Positions 7,793 to 16,890 are shown, counted from the stretch's first letter. The stretch: DNA of 41,602 bases from an uncultured Desulfobacterales bacterium (GCA_937998305.1 CALLDL010000035.1:1-41602); one strand, 5' to 3'. Made by a program: numbers and translations. Notes: generated by a model from the sequence alone, not told the origin.

Positions 7793-9016
7793 ATGACTCA
7801 ATCCTATATTATTCTCATTTTGGGTTATATTTTCGGTTTTTACATGGCATGGAACATCGGTGCCAATGATGTGGCCAATTCCATGGCCTCATCTGTGGCT
7901 GCGAAAGCAATTACAATTCGCCAGGCCATATTTCTTGCCGGAATATTAAATATCGTTGGCGCGGTTTTCATCGGCTCCCATGTGACCAACACCATTCGAA
8001 AAGGAATTGTGTCGACGGAAATTATGACCGATCCCCATGTGGCCCTTATCGGTGCCCTTTCAGCCCTTATTGCTGCAGCTTTGTGGGTCAGTTTTGCCAC
8101 CTGGAAATCCCTGCCGGTCTCCACAACCCATTCCATCGTTGGCGCAATGATCGGTTTTGGAATCATGGCAGGCGGGTTTAGCGTCATTAATTGGGGAAAG
8201 CTCCTTGCTGTTGTTCTCAGCTGGATCATTTCACCTTTCTTTAGTATCGTTATCGCCTTTATCATTTTTAAAATCATCGTACGATTGATCCTTTCCAAAA
8301 AGGATGCCTTTATCCAAGCATTGAAATTTTCCCCTTTATTTGTTGGTAGTACGCTTTTTGTTGTCGTATTATCGTTTCTATTCAAGACGCCCCTTGGGAA
8401 AAGATTGGCTCTGGGGTCCCAGGCAGCACTGACCGTGGCTGTATTACTGCCGGCTATTCTTGGATTTGCAGCATCCGTTGCTTTGAAACGCTATGTAAAA
8501 AACAGAGAATTAGGTGCAGAGGCGGTCTTTCAGAGAATTCAAATAGGAACCGCCTGCTATGTTGCCCTGGCACAGGGTGCCAATGATGTGGCCAATGCCA
8601 TCGGCCCTCTGGCGGTGATTTATTTTCTGGTTAAAACCGGCAGCGTTGGGGGCAAAGTACCGGTTCCTGTGTTTCTTTTGTTTTTCGGCGGTATCGGAAT
8701 TGCCTGCGGGATTGCCATGGCCGGCCACCGTGTTATGGAAACCATGGGGGAAAAGATTACCAAACTCAGCAATACCCGCGGTTTTTCGGTAGAATTTGCA
8801 ACGGCGACAACGGTTCTTGTGGCTTCAAAAATGGGCTTGCCGGTATCTACCACCCATGCTGCAGTGGGCGGTGTGCTTGGGGTCGGCCTTGCCCGTGGAA
8901 TGGAGGCTATTAATTTTGGCATTGTGATTAAAATTATGGTATACTGGGTGTTAACTGTACCCGCGGCGGCGTTGACCAGTATGATCATTTTTAAAATACT
9001 TCAATTCATTTTTTAA
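7793..9016 (+). CDS. pit: Inorganic phosphate transporter, PiT family
   Basis: Inner membrane phosphate carrier, usually driven by proton or sodium gradients and moving metal-phosphate or phosphate ions. 407 residues with about ten hydrophobic segments and the inverted-duplication signature: GANDVANSM near residue 23 and QGANDVANAIGPL in the second half, plus LPVSTTHS and LPVSTTHA, one per half. It is followed after 12 bases by a DUF47 gene, the usual partner. Start ATG 7793 gives the expected N-terminus just before the first membrane segment; the ribosome site is weak. Whether it prefers phosphate with sodium or protons cannot be read from the sequence. Confidence 0.95.
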   Translation: MTQSYIILILGYIFGFYMAWNIGANDVANSMASSVAAKAITIRQAIFLAGILNIVGAVFIGSHVTNTIRKGIVSTEIMTDPHVALIGALSALIAAALWVSFATWKSLPVSTTHSIVGAMIGFGIMAGGFSVINWGKLLAVVLSWIISPFFSIVIAFIIFKIIVRLILSKKDAFIQALKFSPLFVGSTLFVVVLSFLFKTPLGKRLALGSQAALTVAVLLPAILGFAASVALKRYVKNRELGAEAVFQRIQIGTACYVALAQGANDVANAIGPLAVIYFLVKTGSVGGKVPVPVFLLFFGGIGIACGIAMAGHRVMETMGEKITKLSNTRGFSVEFATATTVLVASKMGLPVSTTHAAVGGVLGVGLARGMEAINFGIVIKIMVYWVLTVPAAALTSMIIFKILQFIF

Positions 9017-9028
9017 AAGGAGCCGGCA

Positions 9029-9697
9029 ATGCGCATTCCATTTTTTTCAATGTTCATGACATCACCTTTTGAAGGCCTTCAGGAACATGCTGAAAAGGTT
9101 AAAGAGTGTGGCTGGGCATTTCAGCAGGCCATCGAGTGTCATCTTGCAGATAAATGCAAAACATTTGAAGAATTCAGACAGGAAGTGATTCAGCTGGAAA
9201 CCGAAGCCGATGTCATCAAACGCCGTATCCGCGGACATCTGCCCAAAGGGACCTTGATGCCGGTCTATAATTTCCTTCTGTTCAGGTACTTGAGGGAACA
9301 AGACCAGGTGATCGATGCTGTAGAAGATGCCCTTGACTGGATTTCTTTCAGAAGCGAACCGGGGATTCCTGCCGAACTTGAAAAAGAGTTTGTTATTCTG
9401 GCGGATGCCGTTATCAACCCCATCGAAGAACTTAGCAAGATGGTTGCTGAAGCCAGAAAATACTTTAGAAATTATTCCGAAGACCAGCGGGTAATCATCA
9501 AAAATATTATTCATACGCTGCACCGGCAGGAACATGAAGCCGACAAAGCCGAAGACATAGTGAAACAAAAAGTGCTGAATATGGATATCGATGCCGTCAC
9601 CGTTTTTCATATGGTCAGACTGGCTGAAATCATCGGCTCCATCGCAGATCATGCTGAAAATGCCGGTGACATGATGCGGGCCATGGTTGCCAGATAG
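9029..9697 (+). CDS. DUF47 / TIGR00153 PhoU-like accessory protein of PiT
   Basis: 222-residue, largely helical, highly charged soluble protein of the PhoU-like DUF47 family, which commonly sits beside pit genes and is thought to regulate phosphate transport. The acidic helices with ETEADVIKRRIR and RQEHEADKAED are typical, matching the two three-helix PhoU-like bundles that bind metal clusters. ATG 9029 is preceded by AAAGGAG at a good distance and lies 12 bases after the pit stop, so the two are cotranscribed. It converges with the hydrolase gene, leaving only 10 bases between stops. Function in this organism is inferred from context. Confidence 0.93.
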   Translation: MRIPFFSMFMTSPFEGLQEHAEKVKECGWAFQQAIECHLADKCKTFEEFRQEVIQLETEADVIKRRIRGHLPKGTLMPVYNFLLFRYLREQDQVIDAVEDALDWISFRSEPGIPAELEKEFVILADAVINPIEELSKMVAEARKYFRNYSEDQRVIIKNIIHTLHRQEHEADKAEDIVKQKVLNMDIDAVTVFHMVRLAEIIGSIADHAENAGDMMRAMVAR

Positions 9698-9707
9698 GAT
9701 TTAAACT

Positions 9708-10529
9708 CTATTCACTATTTGTAATGATCCCGGATACATTTAAAAATGCCTCTAGATCTCTCCAGAACATCTCCCAATCCGGCGGGCAATCGTTGTGCCC
9801 GCTTTCATAGGTGATCATTGTGGCATGAGGTGCCGACTTGTAAAGCGCCATACCATGAGAATAGGGAATGACCTCATCGAACTTGCCGTGGAACACAAGA
9901 ACCGGTTTTTGATAGTTGCGGACAGCAGTGAGATTATCAAACGGGTCCAGGACAAGAAAGCCGGGAGCAAAATATTTTTTTGCAAATGAGCGAGCGCTGA
10001 TAAACGTCGACATGAGGATGAGTGCTGCAGAAGGTCGCTCGGCGGCAAGTGTGCACAACGCACCACCACCTAAGGAACGTCCGAACAAAATAATCTTGGC
10101 CGGGTCCACATCTTTACGTTCAATGAGAATATTGTAAGCATTGTTAAATGTTTCTGTGATACTTTTTTGAGAAGGCTTTCCTTCAGAACGTCCGTAGCCC
10201 GGATATTCCAAAAGCATCACTCCGATTCCAAAATGATTAAACCTTTTGAGTTCATCCGGCCAGAAATCAATGAGTTCTCCGTTTCCATGTGCAAAAATGA
10301 CCGCCGGTGATGGTTCTACTTTATTCATCGGGTCCGGGGGTAGAAACCAGGCTTCGGTTTTACCGAAACTTGTTTTTATCCATATTTTTTCCATAAAAGG
10401 TAGATCTCCGCTTATAGGTGGGGTGTCGATAAGATAACGGGGAAAAAGAATCTGTCGCTGCATTAGAAAAAGAAAACCACAATAAACCAAGTAGCATAAC
10501 ATTGTCCAAAAAATGATTTTAATCGGCAT
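9708..10529 (-). CDS. Membrane-anchored alpha/beta hydrolase
   Basis: 273 residues from ATG 10529, chosen over an upstream TTG (10556) because AAGG lies about 10 bases before it. Residues 1-20 form a hydrophobic N-terminal anchor. The alpha/beta hydrolase fold shows oxyanion HGNGE, the substrate-lid strand EYPGYGRSEG, nucleophile elbow GRSLGG (Ser), acid HGKFDEVIPY (Asp) and the final His in ESGHNDCP. This pattern fits the BEM46/ABHD13/YfhR-like group. Substrate unknown; probably ester or thioester hydrolysis at the membrane face. Convergent with the DUF47 gene and divergent from nrdJ. Confidence 0.9.
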   Translation of the reverse strand: MPIKIIFWTMLCYLVYCGFLFLMQRQILFPRYLIDTPPISGDLPFMEKIWIKTSFGKTEAWFLPPDPMNKVEPSPAVIFAHGNGELIDFWPDELKRFNHFGIGVMLLEYPGYGRSEGKPSQKSITETFNNAYNILIERKDVDPAKIILFGRSLGGGALCTLAAERPSAALILMSTFISARSFAKKYFAPGFLVLDPFDNLTAVRNYQKPVLVFHGKFDEVIPYSHGMALYKSAPHATMITYESGHNDCPPDWEMFWRDLEAFLNVSGIITNSE

Positions 10530-10604
10530 TTTTATTTTACCTTTTATAATTTTCAAATCGCTCTTTTAAAGCTATCAGCGCCTTAGGCAGCTTTAGATGA
10601 ATAA

Positions 10605-10651
10605 TGTGCAGATATTGGGTATTTTTTCTCTTGACATACTATATATAGTGT
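10605..10651. promoter_or_regulatory. Pair of NrdR boxes upstream of nrdJ
   Basis: Bases 10636-10651 match 15 of 16 positions of the published NrdR-box pattern acaCwAtATaTwGtgt. A weaker second box at 10605-10620 matches about 9 of 16, and the two start exactly 31 bases apart, the helical spacing seen for paired NrdR boxes. The strong box overlaps the end of a TTGACA hexamer (10631-10636), so NrdR binding would block RNA polymerase. No nrdR gene lies in the window. Confidence 0.8.
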
Positions 10652-10658
10652 GCAAAAT
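10631..10658 (+). promoter_or_regulatory. Candidate distal promoter of nrdJ, under the NrdR box
   Basis: Perfect -35 TTGACA at 10631-10636 and a 4-of-6 -10 CAAAAT at 10653-10658, spacing 16. It implies a leader of about 270 bases before nrdJ. The leader holds a perfect 8-bp hairpin, CCTCATTC/GAATGAGG (10765-10785). I saw no B12-riboswitch box in it. Confidence 0.5.
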
Positions 10659-10857
10659 GTGATTTTGGAAGTTTTCAACAGGCCTGTTCACAGAATTTTA
10701 TGTGCTTTAACAGGTTTGTTTTTCTATACAGAATCTTCTCTTTAAATGGCATGGTCAATAGCAGCCTCATTCAAACAGAATGAGGTTCCACTTCTTGAAA
10801 CATAAAATTTAACGTATCCTTAGTGAATAAATCTTTAATGGCCAGGTCGAAACTTGT

Positions 10858-10878
10858 TATAATTTAACACTCGTGTTA
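10858..10878 (+). promoter_or_regulatory. Candidate proximal nrdJ promoter (extended -10) with a start-site palindrome
   Basis: TGtTATAAT at 10855-10863 is a perfect extended -10; the -35 is weak. TAACAC-tc-GTGTTA (10865-10878) is a 14-base inverted repeat exactly where transcription should begin, so it may be an operator. No known regulator assigned. Confidence 0.45.
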
Positions 10879-10932
10879 TTGATAAAGATAAATTTAATAA
10901 ACCGATGATCATTACTATACAGGAGAATGGCG

Positions 10933-13419
10933 ATGGGTTCAAAGGGTAAAGTTTTAATTACGGATGAGGGGCATTTCGATCTAACCGCTTACAAATGGGA
11001 TGATCAATTATTTTCGGATATCCTTGCCAAAGACAACCCAATTGAATCCGATCAGGCCATGAGTATCAGCCGATTTTTGAGAAAAGAGATCGCCAACATG
11101 GAAAATCATACCATTACCCTGCCGGTTATCGATAAAATGATCCAGACAAAGTTGATGGAATACGGTTTAACTCAAACTTCGCCCATTCGGCTGGATAAAT
11201 CCATATTCATAAAAAATGGACTGCATCTTTCGAACAATGCGATAAATGTTTTGAAAAGAAGGTATCTAAAGAAAGACAGCCAAGGAAAAATTATCGAGAC
11301 TCCGGAAAAGATGTTTAGAAGGGTGGCACAACATATTGCTAAGGCGGAGAAGAAGTATGACAGTGACGCGGATGTAAAAAAAATGGAGAGCATTTTTTAT
11401 AATATGATGACGGAATTGAAATTTTTGCCCAATTCACCCACACTTATGAATGCAGCCCGGAGACTGGGGCAGTTGGCAGCATGTTTCGTACTTCCTGTGG
11501 AGGACAGTATGGAGGGGATTTTTGATGCTTTGAGAAATGCTGCAATTATCCACAAATCCGGCGGAGGTACAGGTTTTTCTTTTTCCCGACTGCGTCCAAA
11601 AGACAGCAGGGTCGGAACCACCGGCGGTATCGCCTCCGGACCGGTTTCATTTATGAAAATCTTTAACACTGCAACAGAGCAAGTTAAACAGGGAGGGACC
11701 CGCAGGGGAGCCAATATGGCAATTTTGAGGGTCGACCATCCGGATATCATGGAGTTTATTTACAGCAAAAAGAACAATAACGACCTCAACAATTTTAACA
11801 TCTCCGTCGGTGTTACGGATGCATTCATGGACGCTGTCAAAGCAGAGAGCGACTATGATCTTATCGACCCTCGCGGCGAAGAAAAGAAAAAAGAGTTGAA
11901 TGCCGCCGAGGTCTATCAATCCCTCGTGAAACAGGCATGGGAAAACGGGGATCCAGGCATCATTTTTTTAGACCGGTTGAACAGAGACAATCCGACCCCT
12001 TCGCTGGGAGAGATCGAAAGTACAAATCCTTGCGGGGAACAGCCGTTGCTTCCCATGGAATCCTGTAATCTTGGATCCATCAATCTGGCCAAGTTTGTAA
12101 CCCACGATGCCAAACTACCGGCCGTCGACTTCAAGGCATTAAAGGATATTGTTTGGCAGAGTGTCCGATTTTTGGACAATACCATTGATATGTCTAAATA
12201 TCCACTTCCGGAAATTGAAGAAATGGTTCAGGGTAATCGCAAAATTGGCCTTGGCGTTATGGGATTTGCCGATTTGCTATATCAGCTGAAAATTCCCTAC
12301 AACTCAGAAAGAGCTCTTGAGGTTGCAGAGGAGGTGATGGGTTTCATCCAAAAAGAGTCTCATGCTGCCTCAAACCATCTGGGCGAGGAAAGGGGGGGCT
12401 TCCCAAATTTTGATAAAAGCATTTTTAAAAACAAAAAAGGTTGTACATATCGAAATGCCGCTACGACAACCATTGCACCAACAGGCACGTTAAGCATCAT
12501 TTCGGACTGTTCCAGTGGTGTTGAACCGTTGTTTGCCTTGAGTTTTGTTAGAAATGTTATGGATAACGATAAATTGCTGGAGGTGAATCCATACTTTGAA
12601 AATATAGCCAAGGAAAAGGGTTTTTATAGCACGGAATTGATGGATACCATTGCTGTTGAAGGCGGCATTCAGCATCTTGAGGAAATACCCGAAGATGTTC
12701 GAAGAATCTTTGTCACAGCCCATGATGTATCTCCTGAATGGCATATCCGTATGCAGGCTGCTTTTCAAAAGTACACGGATAACGCTGTTTCAAAGACGGT
12801 CAACCTGGCTCGAGATGCCACAGTAGACGATGTGCTAAAAATTTATAATCTGGCTCATGAGTTGGGTTGTAAGGGCGTTACCACATACCGGGACGGGAGC
12901 AAGGAAAATCAGGTTCTGTCTTATTCTGGAAAGGACAATTCTCTCCACGCTTTGGTTGCTATAGTCAAAGATCGGCCAGAAACGCTGGAGGGATTTACCT
13001 CCAGAATGAAAACCGGTATGGGCCAACTTTATGTTACGGTAACCGAATATCAGGGCCAGCCTTTTGAAGTATTTGCAACCATCGGAAAATCAGGAAGGTC
13101 GACCACTGCCAAAACCGAAGCCATCGGCCGTCTCGTTTCGCTTGCTTTAAGATCCGGCGTAAAAGTAGAAAAAATTATCGAACAACTCAAAGGTATCGGT
13201 GGAGAACATCCGGTCTTCCAGGACGGCGGCCTGGTTTTGTCTATACCAGATGCCATTGGCAGGGTCCTTGAAAAGCGGTACTTTAACGACGGTTCTTACA
13301 AGAAAAAAAGGTACGGAAACAGCCTCCTTGGAGAAGTCTGTCCAGAATGCGGTCATACGATAAGTTTTGAAGAGGGATGTATGATCTGTCATTTTTGCGG
13401 TTTTACAAAATGCTCGTAA
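10933..13419 (+). CDS. nrdJ: Adenosylcobalamin-dependent class II ribonucleotide reductase NrdJ
   Basis: Reduces ribonucleotides to deoxyribonucleotides without needing or tolerating-by-design oxygen, generating the thiyl radical with adenosylcobalamin. 828 residues. Visible: N-terminal ATP-cone-like region (about 40-85), C184 as redox-pair cysteine, radical loop NPCGE at 365-369 (C367, E369), CNLGSINL at 378-385, APTGTLSII in the barrel, and a C-terminal cysteine set, CPECGH and CxxCxFC, as in the long TIGR02504 group. I chose the second ATG (10933) because AGGAG lies 7 bases before it, while the first ATG (10927) is only one base away. No reductase subunit or thioredoxin gene is adjacent. 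Confidence 0.97.
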   Translation: MGSKGKVLITDEGHFDLTAYKWDDQLFSDILAKDNPIESDQAMSISRFLRKEIANMENHTITLPVIDKMIQTKLMEYGLTQTSPIRLDKSIFIKNGLHLSNNAINVLKRRYLKKDSQGKIIETPEKMFRRVAQHIAKAEKKYDSDADVKKMESIFYNMMTELKFLPNSPTLMNAARRLGQLAACFVLPVEDSMEGIFDALRNAAIIHKSGGGTGFSFSRLRPKDSRVGTTGGIASGPVSFMKIFNTATEQVKQGGTRRGANMAILRVDHPDIMEFIYSKKNNNDLNNFNISVGVTDAFMDAVKAESDYDLIDPRGEEKKKELNAAEVYQSLVKQAWENGDPGIIFLDRLNRDNPTPSLGEIESTNPCGEQPLLPMESCNLGSINLAKFVTHDAKLPAVDFKALKDIVWQSVRFLDNTIDMSKYPLPEIEEMVQGNRKIGLGVMGFADLLYQLKIPYNSERALEVAEEVMGFIQKESHAASNHLGEERGGFPNFDKSIFKNKKGCTYRNAATTTIAPTGTLSIISDCSSGVEPLFALSFVRNVMDNDKLLEVNPYFENIAKEKGFYSTELMDTIAVEGGIQHLEEIPEDVRRIFVTAHDVSPEWHIRMQAAFQKYTDNAVSKTVNLARDATVDDVLKIYNLAHELGCKGVTTYRDGSKENQVLSYSGKDNSLHALVAIVKDRPETLEGFTSRMKTGMGQLYVTVTEYQGQPFEVFATIGKSGRSTTAKTEAIGRLVSLALRSGVKVEKIIEQLKGIGGEHPVFQDGGLVLSIPDAIGRVLEKRYFNDGSYKKKRYGNSLLGEVCPECGHTISFEEGCMICHFCGFTKCS

Positions 13420-13460
13420 GGGGGGTTTAATATACGCTTTTTTAGGCCCTATATACGACG

Positions 13461-13718
13461 ATGCGTATCGATCAAAATCCTCTATTTAGAAAAACAATCA
13501 TTCCTTGGTATGATTCCGAAGCGGTGTGCATAGGTGTTATCGTATTCATGCTTATTGTTTTTTTCTTCGGCGTTGTCGGGATCTCGGTAGCACGGGAAAA
13601 TGAGGAATATCATGAATATGTTTGGATAGCTGTTCTTCTAGTTGTTATGAGCGGAGGGGTCATTTTTTCTACAATAATTCGGCTAATGAAAAGACACGCC
13701 CGCCGATATTCAAAATAG
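13461..13718 (+). CDS. Small inner-membrane protein, function unknown
   Basis: 85 residues with two clear membrane segments (about 23-43 and 54-75), a short charged loop between them (ARENEEYHEY), and a basic C-terminus (MKRHARRYSK). This gives an N-in/C-in hairpin by the positive-inside rule. It follows nrdJ after 41 bases, so it may be the last gene of that transcript, and converges with lpxC. The ribosome site is weak. I do not recognise a family. Confidence 0.7.
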   Translation: MRIDQNPLFRKTIIPWYDSEAVCIGVIVFMLIVFFFGVVGISVARENEEYHEYVWIAVLLVVMSGGVIFSTIIRLMKRHARRYSK

Positions 13719-13745
13719 GAGGTCCAATTTCTAAAGGGAAACTTA

Positions 13746-14621
13746 TCATGAACCCTTTATTTCATTGATCGTACGGGTTTCCCATGATTCTTTTTCAGCA
13801 AAGATTTTTTTTAGAAAAGAATGGTTGAAGTCATGGCCGGATTTTTCAGCGATAACATGGCCCAAAATAGGCATACCCAGAAGTGAAAAATCACCGATGC
13901 AATCGAGAATTTTATGTCTAACAAACTCATCCTGATATCGCAAACCGCCTTCATTGACAACATTCTTGTCATCGATGGCAATCACATTTTCAAGGGTAAC
14001 GCCACGGGCCAGACCATATTTTTTTAGATATTCATATTCATGTAAGAACCCAAAGGTTCTTGCTCTGGAGATTTCGTTTTCCCAAACGTGATCCGATACA
14101 TCCACAGAATAAGATTGTTTGTTGATCAGAGGATGATCAAATTCAATGGTACAGGTTATTTTATATGTTGAGCATGGATATACACCGACCATTTTTCCAT
14201 CTTTTTTAAGCTCAATCGGTTCTTTGATGACAAAAAAATATCGAGGAGCGTCCAGTTCCTTTATTCCGGCTGCTTTTATCATGGAAGTAAATGGTCCTGC
14301 GCTACCATCCATTATCGGCATTTCATAATTATCTATTTCCACCAGTGCATTATCGATCGAAAGACCGGCAAAACTTGCCATAAGATGCTCTATAGTTGAA
14401 ACAATAAAGCCCTCAAAGCCAATAACAGTTGCCAAGCTTGTATCCACAACCATATTAAAATGGGCAGATATGACAGGACAGTCCAAAAGGTCTGTTCTGA
14501 TGAATTTGACACCATGATTCGGTGGTGCCGGTTTGATGGTTAAATTGACCTTTTGACCTGAATGAACCCCAACACCCGAGCAATTTATCGGCTTTGCGAC
14601 TGTTCGTTGTAAATAATACAT
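13746..14621 (-). CDS. lpxC: UDP-3-O-acyl-N-acetylglucosamine deacetylase LpxC
   Basis: Zinc amidase for the committed step of lipid A synthesis; its presence argues for a lipopolysaccharide outer membrane. 291 residues with both alpha/beta halves. Zinc ligands H79 (in STIEHLMAS), H236 and D240 (in RHKILDCIGD), catalytic E78 and H263 are all present, at positions very close to those of E. coli LpxC (H79, H238, D242, H265). The MDGSAGPF and RARTFGFL motifs are intact. It starts at ATG 14621 and is divergent from yifB. A short AAAGGG/CCCTTT hairpin (13733-13758) overlaps its stop and may terminate both converging genes. Confidence 0.97.
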   Translation of the reverse strand: MYYLQRTVAKPINCSGVGVHSGQKVNLTIKPAPPNHGVKFIRTDLLDCPVISAHFNMVVDTSLATVIGFEGFIVSTIEHLMASFAGLSIDNALVEIDNYEMPIMDGSAGPFTSMIKAAGIKELDAPRYFFVIKEPIELKKDGKMVGVYPCSTYKITCTIEFDHPLINKQSYSVDVSDHVWENEISRARTFGFLHEYEYLKKYGLARGVTLENVIAIDDKNVVNEGGLRYQDEFVRHKILDCIGDFSLLGMPILGHVIAEKSGHDFNHSFLKKIFAEKESWETRTINEIKGS

Positions 14622-14999
14622 ATAAACCAGGTTTTATACAGCGATGCTGCATTTTTTAAAAGTGTTTATCTCAAAGTTCAAAAACGATTAATTGTCCTGC
14701 AAAATGAATCGATGGAGTATTCATAACATATTTAATCAGTTGAACACAATGTTCTTTATCAAATCGTAATGCAGTTTTATAAATAATTCAGAGTAAAGAT
14801 TTAATTGAACAAAAACAAAGTTTTTGTTAAACGTCTATAACATAAATACGAAATAAAAAAATCGATCTTAACTTTCAATCACATCCTAAATTTTTATTAT
14901 CCCTGTTTAACAAGTGCTAATTATAGGTCTTAATGGGTTCATGAAGATCCTTTTTTTGCTCGTCCTGTGAACTTTTTATGATACCTTAAAGGAGGGGAT
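14622..14999. other. AT-rich divergent control region of lpxC and yifB
   Basis: 378 bases without a gene. It contains a perfect 9-bp inverted repeat AACAAAAAC-aaa-GTTTTTGTT (14808-14828), which could be an operator or an attenuator-like hairpin. The ribosome site GGAGG lies right before yifB. I did not find promoter hexamers clear enough to place start sites. Confidence 0.5.
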
Positions 15000-16535
15000 T
15001 TGCTCGCAAAGGTTTTAAGCAGCGCTGTTATTGGAATTGATGCATTTTTGATCGAAGTGGAAGTTGATATAACATCAGGGCTCCCCACCTTTACCACCGT
15101 CGGACTCCCGGAGGCTTCAGTAAAAGAGAGCAAAGAGCGGGTCAAGTCTGCCATCAGCAATTCAGGTTATACCTTCCCGGACGACAGAATTACCGTTAAT
15201 CTTGCCCCTGCTCATATTAAAAAGGAGGGGACCGGTTTTGATTTGCCCATCGCTTTAGGGATCCTTACGGCAACCCAAATCATTTCCCAGAATATCATAT
15301 CCAAATACCTTGTCTTGGGTGAGCTTTCTCTGGATGGTCGCATTAAACCGGTGAAAGGTTCTCTTCCCATGGCTCTGGCTGCAAAAAACGCCGGATATGA
15401 AGGCATTATCGTACCTTATGACAATGGTCGAGAAGCATCGGTTGTGGCGGGAATAACGGTTCTGCCTGTAAAAACAATGTCTCAGCTTGTGGGTTTTTTC
15501 CGCGGATTTACTAAAATAGAACCTGAGAGAATCGATATTTCCCGAATATTTGATTATCGAAACACGTTTGAAGTCAATTTTTCAGAAGTCAAGGGGCAGG
15601 AACATGTTAAACGATCCCTGGAGGTCGCAGCTGCAGGGGGACACAACCTCATAATGATCGGTCCGCCGGGTTCAGGAAAGACAATGCTGGCAAAACGTGT
15701 TCCAACGATACTTCCTCCAATAACATTTGAAGAAGCCATTGAAACGACAAAAATATTCAGCGTCATCGGAATGCTTCCAAAAGACGAGGCTCTAATAACA
15801 AAACGGCCATTTCGATCGCCACATCACACCATATCGGATGCAGGGTTGATCGGCGGCGGTCATATACCAAGGCCCGGCGAGGTCAGCCTGGCGCATAATG
15901 GTGTCCTGTTTTTGGATGAACTTTCAGAATTTAAAAAGCATGTGTTAGAAGTTCTCCGGCAGCCTTTGGAGGATCTTGAGGTAACCATTTCAAGAGCTGC
16001 GCTGACCCTGACGTACCCATCAAGCTTTATGCTCATCGCAGCAATGAACCCGTGTCCTTGCGGGTACTTTTCCGACCCCAAGCATGAGTGCAGATGTACA
16101 TATTCCCAAATTCACCGATACCGATCAAAAATATCCGGTCCGTTGATGGACCGGATCGATATTCACGTGGAGGTTCCGACAGTTTCCTATAAGGACCTTA
16201 TCGAAGAATCCAATGCAGAATCATCGGAGGTTATCGGAGCACGTGTCACAGCTGCCAGAGCGCGCCAGCTCGAACGATTTAAAAGAACAAAAATTTACTG
16301 CAATGCGCAGATGATCAACCGGCATATTAAAAAACACTGTCGGATTGACGAGGCCTCCTGCGATCTTCTTGAAAGCGCCATCGACAAGCTGGGTTTGTCG
16401 GCCAGGGCCTATAACCGCATCCTTAAAATTGCCCGCACCATTGCCGATCTCGACGATGCATCCGACATCGGCGTAGACCACATTGCCGAAGCGGTTCAGT
16501 ATCGGAGCTTGGATCGTGGAAAACGCCTGATATGA
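15000..16535 (+). CDS. YifB/ComM family Mg-chelatase-like AAA+ ATPase
   Basis: Member of the family that includes ComM, a hexameric branch-migration helicase helping integrate incoming DNA during natural transformation; in many bacteria its role is untested. 511 residues: N-terminal ChlI-like domain (about 20-145, with GLPEASVKES), AAA+ core with Walker A GPPGSGKT at 221-228, Walker B LFLDEL, the AAMNPCPCGY segment with its cysteines, and the C-terminal Mg-chelatase helical domain. Start is TTG 15000 with GGAGGGG just upstream, giving the canonical N-terminus MLAKVLSSAVIGID. Single gene, divergent from lpxC. Confidence 0.93.
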   Translation: MLAKVLSSAVIGIDAFLIEVEVDITSGLPTFTTVGLPEASVKESKERVKSAISNSGYTFPDDRITVNLAPAHIKKEGTGFDLPIALGILTATQIISQNIISKYLVLGELSLDGRIKPVKGSLPMALAAKNAGYEGIIVPYDNGREASVVAGITVLPVKTMSQLVGFFRGFTKIEPERIDISRIFDYRNTFEVNFSEVKGQEHVKRSLEVAAAGGHNLIMIGPPGSGKTMLAKRVPTILPPITFEEAIETTKIFSVIGMLPKDEALITKRPFRSPHHTISDAGLIGGGHIPRPGEVSLAHNGVLFLDELSEFKKHVLEVLRQPLEDLEVTISRAALTLTYPSSFMLIAAMNPCPCGYFSDPKHECRCTYSQIHRYRSKISGPLMDRIDIHVEVPTVSYKDLIEESNAESSEVIGARVTAARARQLERFKRTKIYCNAQMINRHIKKHCRIDEASCDLLESAIDKLGLSARAYNRILKIARTIADLDDASDIGVDHIAEAVQYRSLDRGKRLI

Positions 16536-16598
16536 AATGTCTATCAAATCGATGAATGAAATTTCCTTCGGTCGATACTCATGGATTTACAAACGTTT

Positions 16599-16617
16599 AG
16601 GGTCTTATTGCAACCCT
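16599..16617 (+). promoter_or_regulatory. Possible upstream activator site: AGGGT-N9-ACCCT
   Basis: Five-base inverted repeat AGGGT and ACCCT separated by nine bases, about 140-155 bases upstream of the predicted sigma-54 start. That is the usual distance and form for an enhancer-binding-protein site. It is short and could occur by chance. Confidence 0.3.
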
Positions 16618-16725
16618 CTTCTCTTAATATGACGTATGAAAATGCCTTCACATTTCCGTCCCCAATCTATAGTGAAATAAATCTAAATTATATATAAAAC
16701 AATCAGTTATATCCTTCCATCATAC

Positions 16726-16742
16726 TTGGCACAGCCATTGCA
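16726..16742 (+). promoter_or_regulatory. Sigma-54 promoter
   Basis: TTGGCAC (16726-16732) and TTGCA (16738-16742) match the -24/-12 consensus TGGCAC-N5-TTGCw with exact spacing. Transcription would start near 16753, giving a leader of about 138 bases before the small exported protein gene at 16891. A GlrR-type sigma-54 activator is encoded just downstream on the other strand. Confidence 0.75.
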
Positions 16743-16890
16743 CATAAAAAACCAGACGGATTCATCATCCCAGTGCAAATGAAATAACATGGGGTTTCAG
16801 TGAGTTCGCAACATAAGGTCTTTTTAAAACGCTATACTGTTATTTCAAATGCTTCCGGATAAGACGGGACAAAAATAAAAGGAGGATGTA

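Noticed and set aside
7840-8385. 181-residue open frame antisense to pit
   Set aside because: Shadow of the strongly conserved pit gene; no family motif, no ribosome site, and composition follows the opposite frame.
9062-9652. 196-residue open frame antisense to the DUF47 gene
   Set aside because: Composition and lack of start signals indicate a shadow of the DUF47 frame.
10660-10926. B12 riboswitch in the nrdJ leader
   Set aside because: No B12-box-like sequence or long multi-stem arrangement; only one simple hairpin is visible.
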